A DNA stretch of 64,000 nt. Origin: Cymbidium sinense. Taxonomy: Eukaryota; Streptophyta; Magnoliopsida; Asparagales; Orchidaceae. Under the pieces are notes generated by a model. It saw only the letters and a program-made list of their open reading frames with translations, was not told where the DNA came from and searched no databases. The stretch lies in NCBI GenBank assembly GCA_021442155.1, contig CM038215.1, forward strand, positions 209,616,982-209,680,981, in the 5' to 3' direction. Every line of letters begins with the position of its first letter. Position 1 is the stretch's first letter. Below, piece after piece: positions 27,553-39,610 of the stretch. The translations under genes were made by a program, and so were the position numbers.

Positions 27553-30500
27553 ATCATAAATCAACCTACTTGAATCACTAATCCCAAGGTTAATCACATG
27601 AGCGTAACACCACTTAAACCTAATTAAGTTTTTTTTACATAAGGTATTTGGATTAATGTTATTTAGACATATTTGAAGAGATTAATACATTCTAAATTAT
27701 CCCACCTCCATTTCTATTCATTTAGTGGTTTAAAGATTAAAGAAATTATATTTATGAATAAGGGTTTAATATTTATTTAATATAATGAAGCCCAAAGAGA
27801 CCAAAAAATTTAATTAGATACAAAATATAATCCCATAAATTATGGAAAAAAATTATAAAACATGTATCACATCTTAAAAAGTTCTAATATATTTGGGCTT
27901 ATAATTTATGACTATTTAAATATATGAGGAAAATCTCAAATCATCAATTATACTAAAAATACCAAAGACTAATTAGGACTTTTGAATTCATTGAATATCT
28001 CTCTATTAGTTAAGCACAAAGAGGGGTTGATTATAGTTTTGAGGAATTACATAATTAATTATAAATTTTTTAAGTCCTATACCATTTAATGAATTATTAA
28101 TTAATAATTAATTCTAATAATGGTGCCTTTGAGATTCAATGAGAACTAGAGGTCATGATAATATTTTTTTAGGTGTCTTAATATTAGGTGAAAAAAATTT
28201 ATACATTAAAATACAAACATTTATTTCTAAAATTTTGTAATTAATTATTAAGTGAATTTAGTCATTAGGCATTATAAAATTCATAACTTTTAATCCAAAT
28301 ACTTTGAAAGGTTCAGGGAAAGTGGACTTTGACATGTTGATCCTTCCATAAAAATTTTAATTTAATTAAGATTGTATTTTAGAGTTAATTAATAAATTAT
28401 TATTTTCAATTATTTTCAGATTATTCCAAAAATACTTAGCAAAATCTAGAGTTTTCAATTTTTTTGAATTTCTCTCTAAATGCTGAATCCAGAGAAGGGA
28501 CATTTGTAATTTAATCTTAATAGGTAATTTGTTATGATTTTTTTGAAGTTTAGGCACAATTAATTCAATTAATTAAATCTTAATTCTCTATTAAGCTCTA
28601 ATTAAATAAATTTTGTGATCTAATCAAATCTAGAGAGACTAATTAAATTTTCTTAGGATCCTTATTATTGAAAAAGTATTTTTAATCATTTTGGTGGATT
28701 TGTTTATAATTTTTATAGTTTTATATTAATTATTTCACCCAAATTATCTCAAAAGTGTATAAATAAGAATAACTTTTGATATAAGGCTCTGATTCACTTG
28801 AATTTTTTATGATAAGTAGATATTTGCACTAAGTTATTATCATAAAAAAATTAATTTAGTTTGAATTACATTTTAGATTTATTAAGAAATTATCCTAAAT
28901 TAACCAAAAATACCTAATAACTTGATGATTTTAATTTTATTGGATATCTCTTTGAAATACAAATTCATAAAAGGGCTGCTTTTATTTATTTGGCTAAGTG
29001 GTTGATTATATTATTAATTTTTTAAGTTCCAATTTAAATAAATTATTTAATTAAAATTTAACCCTTTATATTAATTATTTCATTCAAATTATCTCAAAAG
29101 TATATAAAAAATCATAACTTTTGATATAAAGCTCTGATTAACTTGAATTTTTTATAGTAAGTAGATATTTGCACTAAGTTGTTGTCATAAAAATTTTAAT
29201 TTAGTTAGAATTGTATTTTTAGAGTTATTAAGAAATTATAATTTTGATAATTTCTAAATTAACCCAAAAATATCTAATTACTTAAGGATTTTAATTTTAT
29301 TAGATTTCTCTTTGAAATACAGATTCATAGAGGGTTGTTTGCATTTATTTGGCTAAGTGGTTGACTAATAATGAAATTTTTTGAGTTCCAATTTAAATAA
29401 ATTATTTAATTAAAATTTAACTCTTTATTAACCCAAGTTTAAGTGATTATGGATTTTAGTAGATTCAATGAACTTGAATATCATTCTTAAGTTCTTAATT
29501 GTGTTTTAATTATTAACTTTTAAACTTGAAGTCCATTTGACTTGAAATTTTTTATGTTAGGTGGAGACATTTACTATTTTTAATCTTTAAAATTTTCAGC
29601 TTAATCAAATTAGTATTTTGAAATTAACTATAAAATTATTATTTTTATAAATTTCTAAATTAATCTCAAAAGACCCAACAAAATTTGGGGATTTTATGTT
29701 CATTGGATTCCACTCATAAAGATGAATCCCTAGATGGCTTATTTATAATTTGAAGTTGAGTATTTTACTTTTTATGATTTTGTAAAATTTCAATTATTTT
29801 TAGATTTATTTAGATCTAAAAATCCTTTTATTTTTCTACTTATACTAGTCAATGCTGACGTGATACATCTCTATATGTGTCAACGCCTTAATGGACATCA
29901 CAAACATGTCATGGTTAGGCAGCAAGTAATTAGGTATGGGCAATGTGATTTTTAGATCAGACATTCCAATTGAAATAAAAAATACTTAAGGTGTTAAAAT
30001 TAGATTTTGGTGATCTAATCATGGTTGTCCATTCCAATTAAGTAAAATGGATGGTTAGGAGACCTTTTTCCCCATGGTCCGTGAGATAGAGTACTCAGCG
30101 GATAAAATTCCCCCCAAAATCTCACCAAATTTCATGATTTTTCTATGATCTTACTTGGAAATTGCCTCATTTTGCATCAAGAAGGTTCAAAATAAAAGTG
30201 CAATGGGAATCTAACAAATATTCCTAAAATCACATTGACTTTTTTTTTCACAAAACATCAAGACCTATGATTTGCCTATGAGATTTCACTCAACCTAATG
30301 TTGAGTAAAATTTTCAATTTGAAAATGATGCTTGGCTAGATGAAGCTTTGAAATTAGTTTTCCCACTTGCCTCCCCTCAGACTACTCCAACCACCAAGTG
30401 TTGCCGCCTCTCACCAAAATTTGATCGATGTTGGTATTTTTGAGAGCAAAAAAGGAGGCCCTTATTTTTGAGAGAGAAGGTGTTGGATGACAAAAAGAAA

Positions 30501-31348
30501 GAGTTTGAAGGCTCCTTTCCTCCAGTCTATATGCTTGGCCAAAAATCATCATGCAAGGTGATTTTAGAAGTGTGGTCATTGATGGTGGGTAGTTAGCATT
30601 AATTATGAGGGGCGATTAAAAATCACTCAAATCCAAACAACTGAAGTAATGTAAAGGAATGTGAGGAGATTGCGAATTTTAGAGCTTTGCATATTTTCTT
30701 CTTCACCCATTTGATTTATATTTCCTCTCTTTAAAGCAAAAAAAGATCAGCTCACACATGAGGAGATTGGGTGAGATTGCAATGTTTGGTTTGGATTACA
30801 TGTGGTGCCTTTAGGTTTGCATTAGCTTGAGTTAACCCAATTAGTTTGGCTGGACCAAATATTTGATTCCATCAATTTAGATTTAATTAGATTGTGTTTT
30901 AATTATGCTTCATGTGTTATTTAAGGTGATTGAGTTTGATTAATTACAGTTGATTTGAGTATAATTTAGATTTAACTTAAATTCGCCTAATTGGGTCAAT
31001 TCAGGTTCACTTGGGTCCATCGACCAAATTGGACAAATTAGACTCAAAGGAGGTTTGAATTGAGTTTAATTAAATGCCCAAAGTGGTTTAGATTGATCAA
31101 TTCAATTTAGTTTAAGTTTATTTTTATTTTTCTTGAATAAGTCAATTTGGGTCAAGTTGACTAATTGACCAAATTAAGCCCAAAGGACTGTTGAATCATG
31201 TTCAAATGTTAATTTGAAATATGTAGGAGTGATTGATTTAATTAAATTTATCTTAGATTGAGTTTTGGCTTAATATAGTTCATGAAAGTTAAATTATGCT
31301 AAGTTGGGGCAATTGGCTGAATTTACCAAATTGAGTTCAATTGTGAGG
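27553..31348 (+). mobile_element. Layer-1 giant LTR, middle segment (2 of 3)
   Basis: Plus-strand continuation of the LTR that broke off at 19,278. The AT-rich spacer, an AGAACTAGAGGTCAT landmark (about 28,140), the GGGGATTTTA...GAATCC landmark (about 29,690) and the CpG-bearing block (29,850-30,090) occur in the family order. The TTGACC/GGTCAA zone then begins and is cut at 31,348 by the next minus-strand insertion. The cut sits where the 6,684-11,222 copy continues with TTGGATCATAT, and a matching continuation (AGACCCATAT) appears at 63,305. No coding capacity. The first 500 bases align only loosely with other copies. Confidence 0.72.
28722..29420. repeat. Tandem duplication of about 345 bp in the layer-1 LTR
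   Basis: The unit begins TATATTAATTATTTCA at 28,722 and again at 29,067. It includes AACTTTTGATATAA at 28,771 and 29,116, a spacing of 345. The second copy ends near 29,420 after small indels, and a weaker third echo follows near 29,540. The other LTR copies do not show this duplication, so it probably arose after insertion. Confidence 0.75.
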
Positions 31349-32073
31349 ATTGACTCATCCTTCCTAGACTTAGGAGTCTTCTAAGCACTAGGCTTTCCTC
31401 AATCATAGGAGACTTTTAGTGATTAGGGGAACACTAAACCCAAGCCTAAGGACTTAGGAAAGCATACCCTAAGCTTAGGTCATGCCTTAGGACAAATAGG
31501 TTCCACCTTATCCTATGGCCAAAACCAAAACCCATACTTATCCACTTATCCAAAACTAACCCCAAAAAAATACAATCAACTCCAATTGGATATCATTTCA
31601 TATCCAAGCTCCAAGCCAAATTAGCTCAACCCTTAACCTTAAACTAATTCCACCACCATCCTATAGATCAAATCCAAGCACATTCAATTGAACCAAACTC
31701 AAATGATTTTTTCAAAGGCCCCCTAACCATTCAATACATAATTTCAAACTCTTCCAAAACCTACAATCAAACCAAATTGAACCAAATAAATCCAATTAAT
31801 TTAAGTTAGCCCATTTGAACCCAAAATGTACAAATGAGCCAAAATTCAGTTAAACCCAAATCAATTGCAGTCAAAGCCAACAATCAATATGAAATCCATC
31901 ATTGAATTCTACTCAACACTCAATTCCATCAAACCAACTCAATTAGCCCAATTAGTCCACCTAACCCAAAGTGGCCAAATGACCAAAATGAACCAAACCT
32001 TAATCCAACCCAAATTAGATTGAACCAATCCCTCCAATCTCTTCCATAATGATTGTTCATCATCTTGGATAGC
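31349..32073 (-). mobile_element. Second layer-2 LTR, 3' end segment (1 of 3)
   Basis: This is the 3' end of a minus-strand LTR. Its reverse complement carries the same text as 11,010-11,220, including GGTGGAACCTATTTGTC and repeated CCTTAGG/CTAAGC words. Its terminal bases are degraded (GATTGACTCATCC instead of TATTGACCTCAC), so the left border could be off by a few bases. The target duplication (TGAGG at 31,344-31,348 against AGACC after 63,304) matches at only 3 of 5 positions. At 32,073 it is interrupted by the next solo LTR, then resumes at 39,515. Confidence 0.65.
32069..32073. repeat. Target-site duplication ATAGC, left copy
   Basis: ATAGC immediately precedes the minus-strand LTR end TATTGACCTC. 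The identical five bases follow the other LTR end at 39,515-39,519. Confidence 0.85.
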
Positions 32074-32939
32074 TATTGACCTCACTTCTAGCACTTAGGC
32101 GAATATTTAACCTAAACCTAGAGACTTAGAAGGGTTAATCATAGGATTAGGTTATGCCTTAGGATTAGGATAACTCTCTACCCTATAACCTAAATCCAAT
32201 CCAATTTCACCCTATCAAACCAACAATCAAACTCAAATTCAAATCCAAATCCAAATTCAAATCCCAAGCCAAATGATTGAACACCATCATCAAATCAAAC
32301 TTGAAATCTTTCCCTAAGTCCTTCAAATCAATTTCATGGACTTAGCAAAATGTCATTTAAATTCAAACCAAATTCAATTGATTTTCTCATGAATCATTTA
32401 TACCTTCAATCATCATTCCAAATATAAATGAAATCTATAATCATCAAGCCAAATCAAAATCAACCCAAGTTGAACCCAACATAGCCCATTTTACTTGAGA
32501 TATTCAAATGAACCAAAACCCATTTAAACCCAAACCAATCGTAATTGGATTTATATATCAATTTCAAATCCATATATAAACTCAACTAAATCAAACTCAA
32601 CCCAAAATCAAGCCAACTAAGCCCAATTGGCTCACTTTACCCAAAGTGGCTTATTTGACCTACATAAACTAAAATCCAATTCAATCTAAATCAAAGTGAA
32701 TTAAGCTAATCCAAACTTCATGATATGATTGTTGATCACCCTAGGTCGATCAATTATCATAAATTGGGTCAAATCAAGTCAACCTAGCTCTTTGACTAGG
32801 TTAATCCTTTAACTTATATAAACCTAAACTAGATAAATTTCAACTTAAGCCAAAACTCTTAAAACTAATGACTAATACCCATTCAAAATCAACACTTGAA
32901 TACTTGACCTTCAATTGAGCCAAACCCCAATTGGCCTTC

Positions 32940-33310
32940 TTGATCCAAGTTGACCCAATTTGACCTAAATAGCCAAAATGGGTCAAAGCAAAATCTAATC
33001 TAAATTAAACTCAACCAAAGCTCACAACACATTACAAATGATCAACCAAACCCAAGCCAAGTCATGACTTAAGCCAATTTGGTCAATTGGATTAAATTGA
33101 TCAACTTGACCCATTTGACCCAAATGAATTCAAATGAACTAAAATTAAATCTAAACCAAATTAAACCAAACCAATGACACCAACATTCTCCAAATGGTCA
33201 TATGAACTTGACCCAACCCTTAGTTTGACCCAATTTGACCAATTGGTCAATCTAATATGTTTTACCCAATTTGACCCAAATGGGTCAAATTGGGCCAAAC
33301 ATAACCTAAT
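32940..33310 (-). repeat. TTGACC/GGTCAA-dense zone, layer-3 LTR
   Basis: I count nine TTGACC or GGTCAA hexamers between 33,081 and 33,290, far above chance for such a span. They sit in repeated wording such as CCAATTTGACCAATTGGTCA. It may be a regulatory cluster (W-box core) or a decayed short-unit repeat. Confidence 0.6.
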
Positions 33311-34239
33311 GAACTCCAATTGACATGAAATTTGGTTCAACTCACTTTTGAGTTATTTTAAATCTGCCCAAATCAAATCTAATGCCAAATAACCATTCTA
33401 ACCTTGGGTCAAGGGTATCACATGAGACAAATCACTTATGGGAAGGTCATTTCTTTTCCTTAGCCACTTGACACTCTTCCATTGGACCACTTTGGCATCT
33501 AGGACACTGACCAACCTAACTCAAGAGGTGGTTGGGTTGGCCATGACTCATGGGGAGGTAAATTCACATCACTTCCCCCATTGGAGCATTTGAAACCCAT
33601 AGGACACCCACTAATCCCTCTTGGTAGCCCCTAATCTCTCTTGGCCAACCAAACTAAGCTACCTTGAATGTTTTCCTGCCATTCTCAACAATCACAAGCC
33701 ATAGGACATCCACTGGGAGCCAAAAAATCACCATTAGAGGTGATTTTTGGCCAAAACCAAGCACAAGAGAAGGAGAGGCTTCCAAGAACTCATTCTGCCA
33801 TTACACACACTCCAGGAGCTCCTCTAAGTAATAAGAAACCCATTCCCACTTCCTTTGGGCTAGAAGAACACTAAACCAAGTGGATTCCGACAAGGAGGTG
33901 GTGGACATTATTGGATACAACATTCCAAGTGAAGGCAAGGTTCTAGGTTCATCCTAAGGCTTCATCTCCAATCCAAGAGAGTGCTCGGATCAACACAATC
34001 ACCAGAAACCATTCATGTCGAGGTAATTTTCAAATCCTTTAGTCGGTCATAGGATCTCTTATTTGTGATGATTTTTGCTCAATTTTAGAAATCTCCATTA
34101 AAAAAACCCTTACATCTTTCATTTTACATGATCCCAATGTGAACATAAAAAGTTTTTCGATGAGAATCGTCATGAAATTGAGCCCAAAATGGGCTACCAT
34201 CCATTTTAGCAATTTCCAGCTTTCGCTTGTCGGTTCCGC

Positions 34240-34515
34240 CAACTGGGAAGAATGATGCATAGCAGCCATCCAATCTCCCATTGATGGAGATGGATGACTA
34301 GGATTAGATCGCACATAATTTTGCCCATTAGATCGCAGGTTCGATCTAAACCATCCGATTAAAACCACGCATCTCACGGCTTCCCCTCCTTTTCTCGCTC
34401 AAATATCGCATGGCCCAATCGCCCGGTGCCGCGTGGCAATGCGTTGCAAAAGGTGAAGCGTGCCATGGGGAATTGCATGATGCCGTGTGACACCGTGTGG
34501 CGCTGACTGGGTTAA
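34240..34515 (-). promoter_or_regulatory. CpG-bearing block of the LTR, candidate promoter region
   Basis: This island of high GC with many retained CG dinucleotides is enclosed by very AT-rich DNA. It lies at the same place in each family copy: 8,650-8,900, 21,100-21,380, 29,850-30,090, 43,230-43,480, 55,590-55,850 and 58,700-58,860. Its AT-rich-side edge shows a shared CTGAC word. Conservation of place and composition across copies hints at a functional core such as a promoter. I see no TATA box that I could assign with confidence. Confidence 0.4.
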
Positions 34516-36237
34516 GTAAGAAAATAGGGTTTTTTCAATTTTAAAAATTAATGAAATCACCTAAAACTTCAAAGATTCATAGAAAATAAAATACTTAACC
34601 CAAAATTGCACATAAGGGCTCGTTGGATTCATCGTTTTGAGAGAAATCTAACAAATCCAAAATTCCTAATTTTTTACTAAGTATTCTGAGCTTAATTTAA
34701 GTTTTAGTGAAAATCAAATTTCATTAATTAAACTAACAATACATATCATATTGATTTAAAATTTTCAAGGATTAAAATTGAAGTTAAATAAACCTACCAA
34801 AAAATTTAAAGTTAAAAGGATTTCTAGATTGGTAGATATTGCATTCTGAAACTCAAATAGTCTATTTTAGAAGAATAAATTAATAGACTTTATAAAAATC
34901 ATGAAAATCATTTAAATCAGCTTAAACTTTAAAAAACTATAAAAAATCATATAAAAATTATAAAAAAGTAAATAAATGTTCATTTTAAAGGTATTTCAGA
35001 GGACAATTTATTTAAAAAATTCTTAATTAATTTTGAACAGTAAATAGGGCTTAATTAAAGTTTGATTATAAAATTAATTAACTTAATTACTCTTTAACTA
35101 CTTAAGTAATTAACCCCAAACTTTGTGTGTTAATTTAATAGGATGACCTCTATCTCCCATGATTTTATTGGGATTTATTGTTTAATTAACTAGGAAATGT
35201 AGGTAATTAAGCTCTAATTACTCTTTTAAATTAATGAATAATTAATTAATCTCATGAACAATAATACATAAATTAATTAAGTGGTTAATTATTGGTTAAC
35301 AGTGAATGAACCCATGGGATAAGATTAGGGCCTCCTTCTTAATCTATTTTCCCAAGTTTATTTCATTAATTTAATTAATCAAGGCTTAGTCAATTAATCA
35401 AATTGCTTAATTAATCAAATTGAAATTATAATCACATGGAATCTCAAATAATGAAGTCTTGGGTATACCCTTAGGTGTTCAACAACCTAAGGAAATCCAA
35501 AAGAAATTATAATTAGCCCACATGTGTGGGAAAATTGTAAGAGTACTCCAATTGCATTAGGCCCCTTTTATTTCTTAGGATCATTGCAAATTTATTTTAC
35601 ATTCATTTGCATATCATATTGGCTCATAATTATTTTGTTAATTACTTTAAGGCAGCATAGGCAAGGGTTAATTAATGGATTTAATGCATATTACAACCTA
35701 ATTAATCCATAAAATTAACTTAATCATATTTTTTTAAATCAATTTAATTAACAAACATGGGAATGGGTTAGGATCAACAAATGTCTTCTCACATCCTTAA
35801 ATCAAATCAAAACATGAGATTTAAAATGACATTAAAGAAGCCTTGGTTTATCTTAAATAATTTTATTTGATATGAATGTCCTTAGGAATTAATTTAATTG
35901 AATGAAATCATATGTTTATGTTTATTTATTCCTTTCTAATCATGTTAAATATTGTATGTCAATTGAAATCATACATTCATCTTTTCAAAACTAATTAAAT
36001 CAAATGGTTTCCCTTTATGTCAAGCTTGCATGTGTTGATTTAATTTAATATATATGTGGCTATTATCACTATTAAATCAAAATATATTTTCAAAAAGCTT
36101 ATAAATGAGTAATAACATATGAAGTGATAGTAATTATGATTACATATAGATTTGCATGTGCTTATAGCTTAAGTATGTGAAATAGAGCTTTCTTTTCTTT
36201 AATCTATATGTAGATTCACATGTATTTGAATGTTAAT

Positions 36238-36860
36238 AAGTATATAGTCTGGACATCTCAAGAATACGTGGCTTTAGTTAGTCCCATGGAGGTCATTTGA
36301 TTACCTCACTTCCCTGGTTTAACAATGACACGTACTTATTTGAGTTCATATACATATGTTCCTACATTAGAATTGGGATGAAATTTTGTTTCACATACAT
36401 ATAATGTTCAAATCAAATAAAAATGTAATTTTTTGCATGATTTTGTTTCTCTTATTTACATATACATTCATGTGTATTGAAATAGCAAAGTATATAGTCA
36501 GGATACCCTGGGAATACGAGACTTTAACTAGCCTCAATGAGGTCATTAGATTACCTCACTTTCCTAGTTTAACAAAGGCAATACTTGCTTATTTCTCTTT
36601 ACATGTGTATGTATGTGTGGCTAAATGATGAAAATATCCCTTTTGTACTAAAAATATATGCATTCATAATAGACTAAGTGATTGAATTAATTATCCATAT
36701 GATTTGGGGTCTCTTTCCTTATGTTCTTACATATAAATTTACATATGTTTGAATGCAATTGGATATTTAGTTTGGACATCTTGGGAATACGAGGCTTTAG
36801 CTAGCCCCAAGGAGGTGATTTGATTACTCACTTCCCTGGTTTAACAATAATGCTTACCTA
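36238..36860 (-). repeat. Internal LTR tandem repeat, three copies
   Basis: The core TATAGTCTGGACATC occurs near 36,244, 36,496 and 36,767, spacings of about 252 and 271 bp. Each core of about 95 bp ends in a CACTTCC..GGTTTAACAAT-like stretch, and the AT-rich spacer between cores varies. Copy number differs between LTRs in this window: one at 24,830, two at 18,740 and 60,335, three here. Confidence 0.8.
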
Positions 36861-39514
36861 TTTAATTTCATTCTTATGTCTTTTTGTATAAGAATTTGGA
36901 TAAAGCTCTAAATTAATATGATTAAATAATTCAATCAAATAAGAAATATAAACTTCAAATATGCACATATACATTCATCATTTAAGCGTGCTAAAAAATA
37001 TGTTGCATGTATAGATATACTTAGGATTAAACCATATGCATGTTACATATGATGGAAAGGAATGATTTAGCATGTGTCATGTGATAATAATTCAATTAGA
37101 TTAACCTTAAGATGCCTTTCACATTGAATAGAGTTATTTAAGGTGAACCTAAACTTAGGATTAATTAAACCATTTAATAAGCCATTCACTAAAGAGAATT
37201 AAATCAAACTAACATGCTTTAGAAAGTGGCTTAGGGTAGGGATAAAAGAGAGCAGTTCTCTTTCCTCTCTTTATAACACTTAGTTGCTAAGTGTAGGTCA
37301 CTTGAAATCAAACAAAATATAAATTAAAATTTCAAATCAATTAAACAACTTGAACTGAAATCATACTTTATGGTTAAATTAAATTCCTTTCATACTTAAA
37401 GAACTACAACTCTAATGCCTAGCAAGAGACCACACAAGCCTTAACAAACACATTATAATTAAGTCACTACTTCTAATTTTATGTTAGCATTGTGCTTGGT
37501 ATGATGTATATTTTATTTTGTGATGTATTATTATAGACTGGATGTTATGGTGTATGCTTCATAGATTGGATGGTAAGCTGTGATTAGCCTAATCATATTT
37601 TCTGCATAAGATTATGCTAAAGGGCCACTTAAAAATAAATATGAATGCTCACTTTGCAAATTGCTTAAGCCCTTAAGCATAATCAAAGTTAGGACATATA
37701 TGCTTGGTTACCCATGTGCAGGGTGCTAAGTACAAATTATGATATAATTGCTTAGGATTGTTTATGTGTTTAGCTAACCTCTATTTTATAGGTGTAGGTA
37801 GATTTACTTTTCATAATTTCAATATATTTTTTGCATTAGGAAGTAGGATTAGTGTTATGGGGGATAAGGATGAACATTGGATAGAAGGCTTTATCTTGGG
37901 AAGCCATGTGATGCCTTTAAAGCGGAGCAAATCAAATCAAAGGAAAGAAATGAAGACATGAAGAATGAAGAATGAAGACCCCCCATAACATTCATTCATT
38001 TATAAATTATAATTATTCTTTTATATTATGTGTGTATAAGGGTAGAGCTCAGCTACTCATCTTTTCTTTTCAGGTTGTATGGCGGTACCCGACCGCACTG
38101 ACATTTTATTCTTTTGCATTAGTTATAAAATTATTTGATATTTTATTTAGCTTGTGCAATATAGACAACATCTTCTTCCTAGTTTGTTAAATGATTAATG
38201 TTTTAATGTGTGGCCTGGATGCAATTAGGCTCTTAGGGAAAATTTAATTTTTCTACCCCAATTAATAACTCATAACTAAAATTTTTTACAACTCATAAGC
38301 TCACATTAAAGTCTAAGATATAAATAAGAAAATTAAAAGATTTAGTAACCCCTTAGCTGTATGGTTGAATATTTCACAATATGCATATCATATTATTTCA
38401 CTCTTTCTAATAGTGGGTTTTCATCCTTGCACGATAGGCAAAGGCTTGACCTTTGAGGGCCTCATCTGTGTTGAAAAATACCTCTTTCTCTCTGATTTAG
38501 CCCATAATCTATTATCATCATGCATTTAGGCATAAGAAATCCTAAAGCCTTTGTCTAAATGAAGAGTCAAAAATCAAATAAAATTTAAAAATATTTTGTA
38601 TTAGATTAAGTCATTATTCATACCACTCATGCTCTAGTCCCTTGTTGGTTTAAGGACTTTAGTCTCTTTCTAAATAAATAATAGCCCAACTATCTTGCAA
38701 TCTAATAAGACTTGACTATATAGTTTTAAAAGCGTAAGAGGAGTTAGCTGACTGCCACTCTAAGTATTTATAAGTTCAGCAATCAGGTGATTTACTCTCT
38801 CTTATGGAGGTAAACTTTATACCCATCTTCACTTAGATTTAGGTCACGCTTTTGCTCTTGTTAAATCTCTCTAGATTTAGGATTCGAGGTGGCTATTTTC
38901 TTTAGACTACAAGCATAAATCCTCATCTCTTAGGCTTTTTCATAATCTTGTGTTGATGGATTATAAGTCCTAGTAATCTAATAAAATTCAACTCTAACAA
39001 ATAAATCTCTTCAATTTTAAATATATAAAGCCCAATCATAGGATAGATTGGAATGCTCACTAAGTTTCTTAGTATCTTGGGCATTCCCTACCTATTCCCT
39101 TTGGCTTCCAAAAATAAGTGTTCTCCTTGATCTTTCACACTTGATTTTCCAACATAGCTAATTTATTGATAGTCTATCCTTGAAATCTTTGGAGATAGTA
39201 ATTACCTACTTTAATCGAGAGTATTCCTAAGGAATTCACCTTCTTTAGGATGTAATTAACTATGGGGGCTTGCCCCCACAGGGAAGTTTAGAACTTAATT
39301 TAATATAAACTCTACTTTATTCATCCATGTAAAGCAGAAAAAAAATCTCTAGTACATTCAAAGACCCAGTATGCCTTAGGAGTCCTTATTAGGTGATTAG
39401 GTTCATTGAAGGATGATATCTCTATCTTTCGAGATAGTATATCATACCCGATCACTTCAATAAGTATTCCCTAAGATTTGCGTGGTGTCCCACATCTCAA
39501 AAATAAACACCACA

Positions 39515-39610
39515 ATAGCCCAATTGCAATCAATTCAATTAAATCAACCCAATTCAACCAATTGACTCAAGTTGACCCATTTAACCCATATGAACCAAAT
39601 TGAACTAAAT
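39515..39610 (-). mobile_element. Second layer-2 LTR, short middle segment (2 of 3)
   Basis: These 96 bases lie between two later insertions. They start with the right copy of ATAGC (39,515-39,519) and end with TAAAT (39,606-39,610), the left target duplication of the 17.3-kb element. The text (GACTCAAGTTGACCC, AACCCATATGAACC) belongs to the TTGACC zone in minus orientation and continues at 56,921. Confidence 0.7.

Larger units (their letters stand above)
32074..39514 (-). mobile_element. Layer-3 giant solo LTR, 7.4 kb, exact TSD
   Basis: On the minus strand it starts TGTGGTGTTTATTTTTG at 39,514 and ends GAGGTCAATA at 32,074, with an exact ATAGC duplication on both sides. This is the best-defined long LTR in the window. 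Minus-strand order is a 5' block (39,514 to about 37,500), three copies of the internal repeat (36,860 to 36,238), an AT-rich spacer (35,500-34,520), a GC- and CpG-rich block (34,510-34,240), a zone dense in TTGACC/GGTCAA (33,310-32,940), then the 3' end. The 112-codon open frame at 34,039-34,377 is not preserved in sister copies. No internal domain is present, so it is a solo LTR. Confidence 0.87.

Noticed and set aside
34039..34377. Minus-strand open frame of 112 codons in the layer-3 LTR
   Set aside because: It lies in the CpG-bearing block, has no domain, and the sister LTRs do not keep it open.
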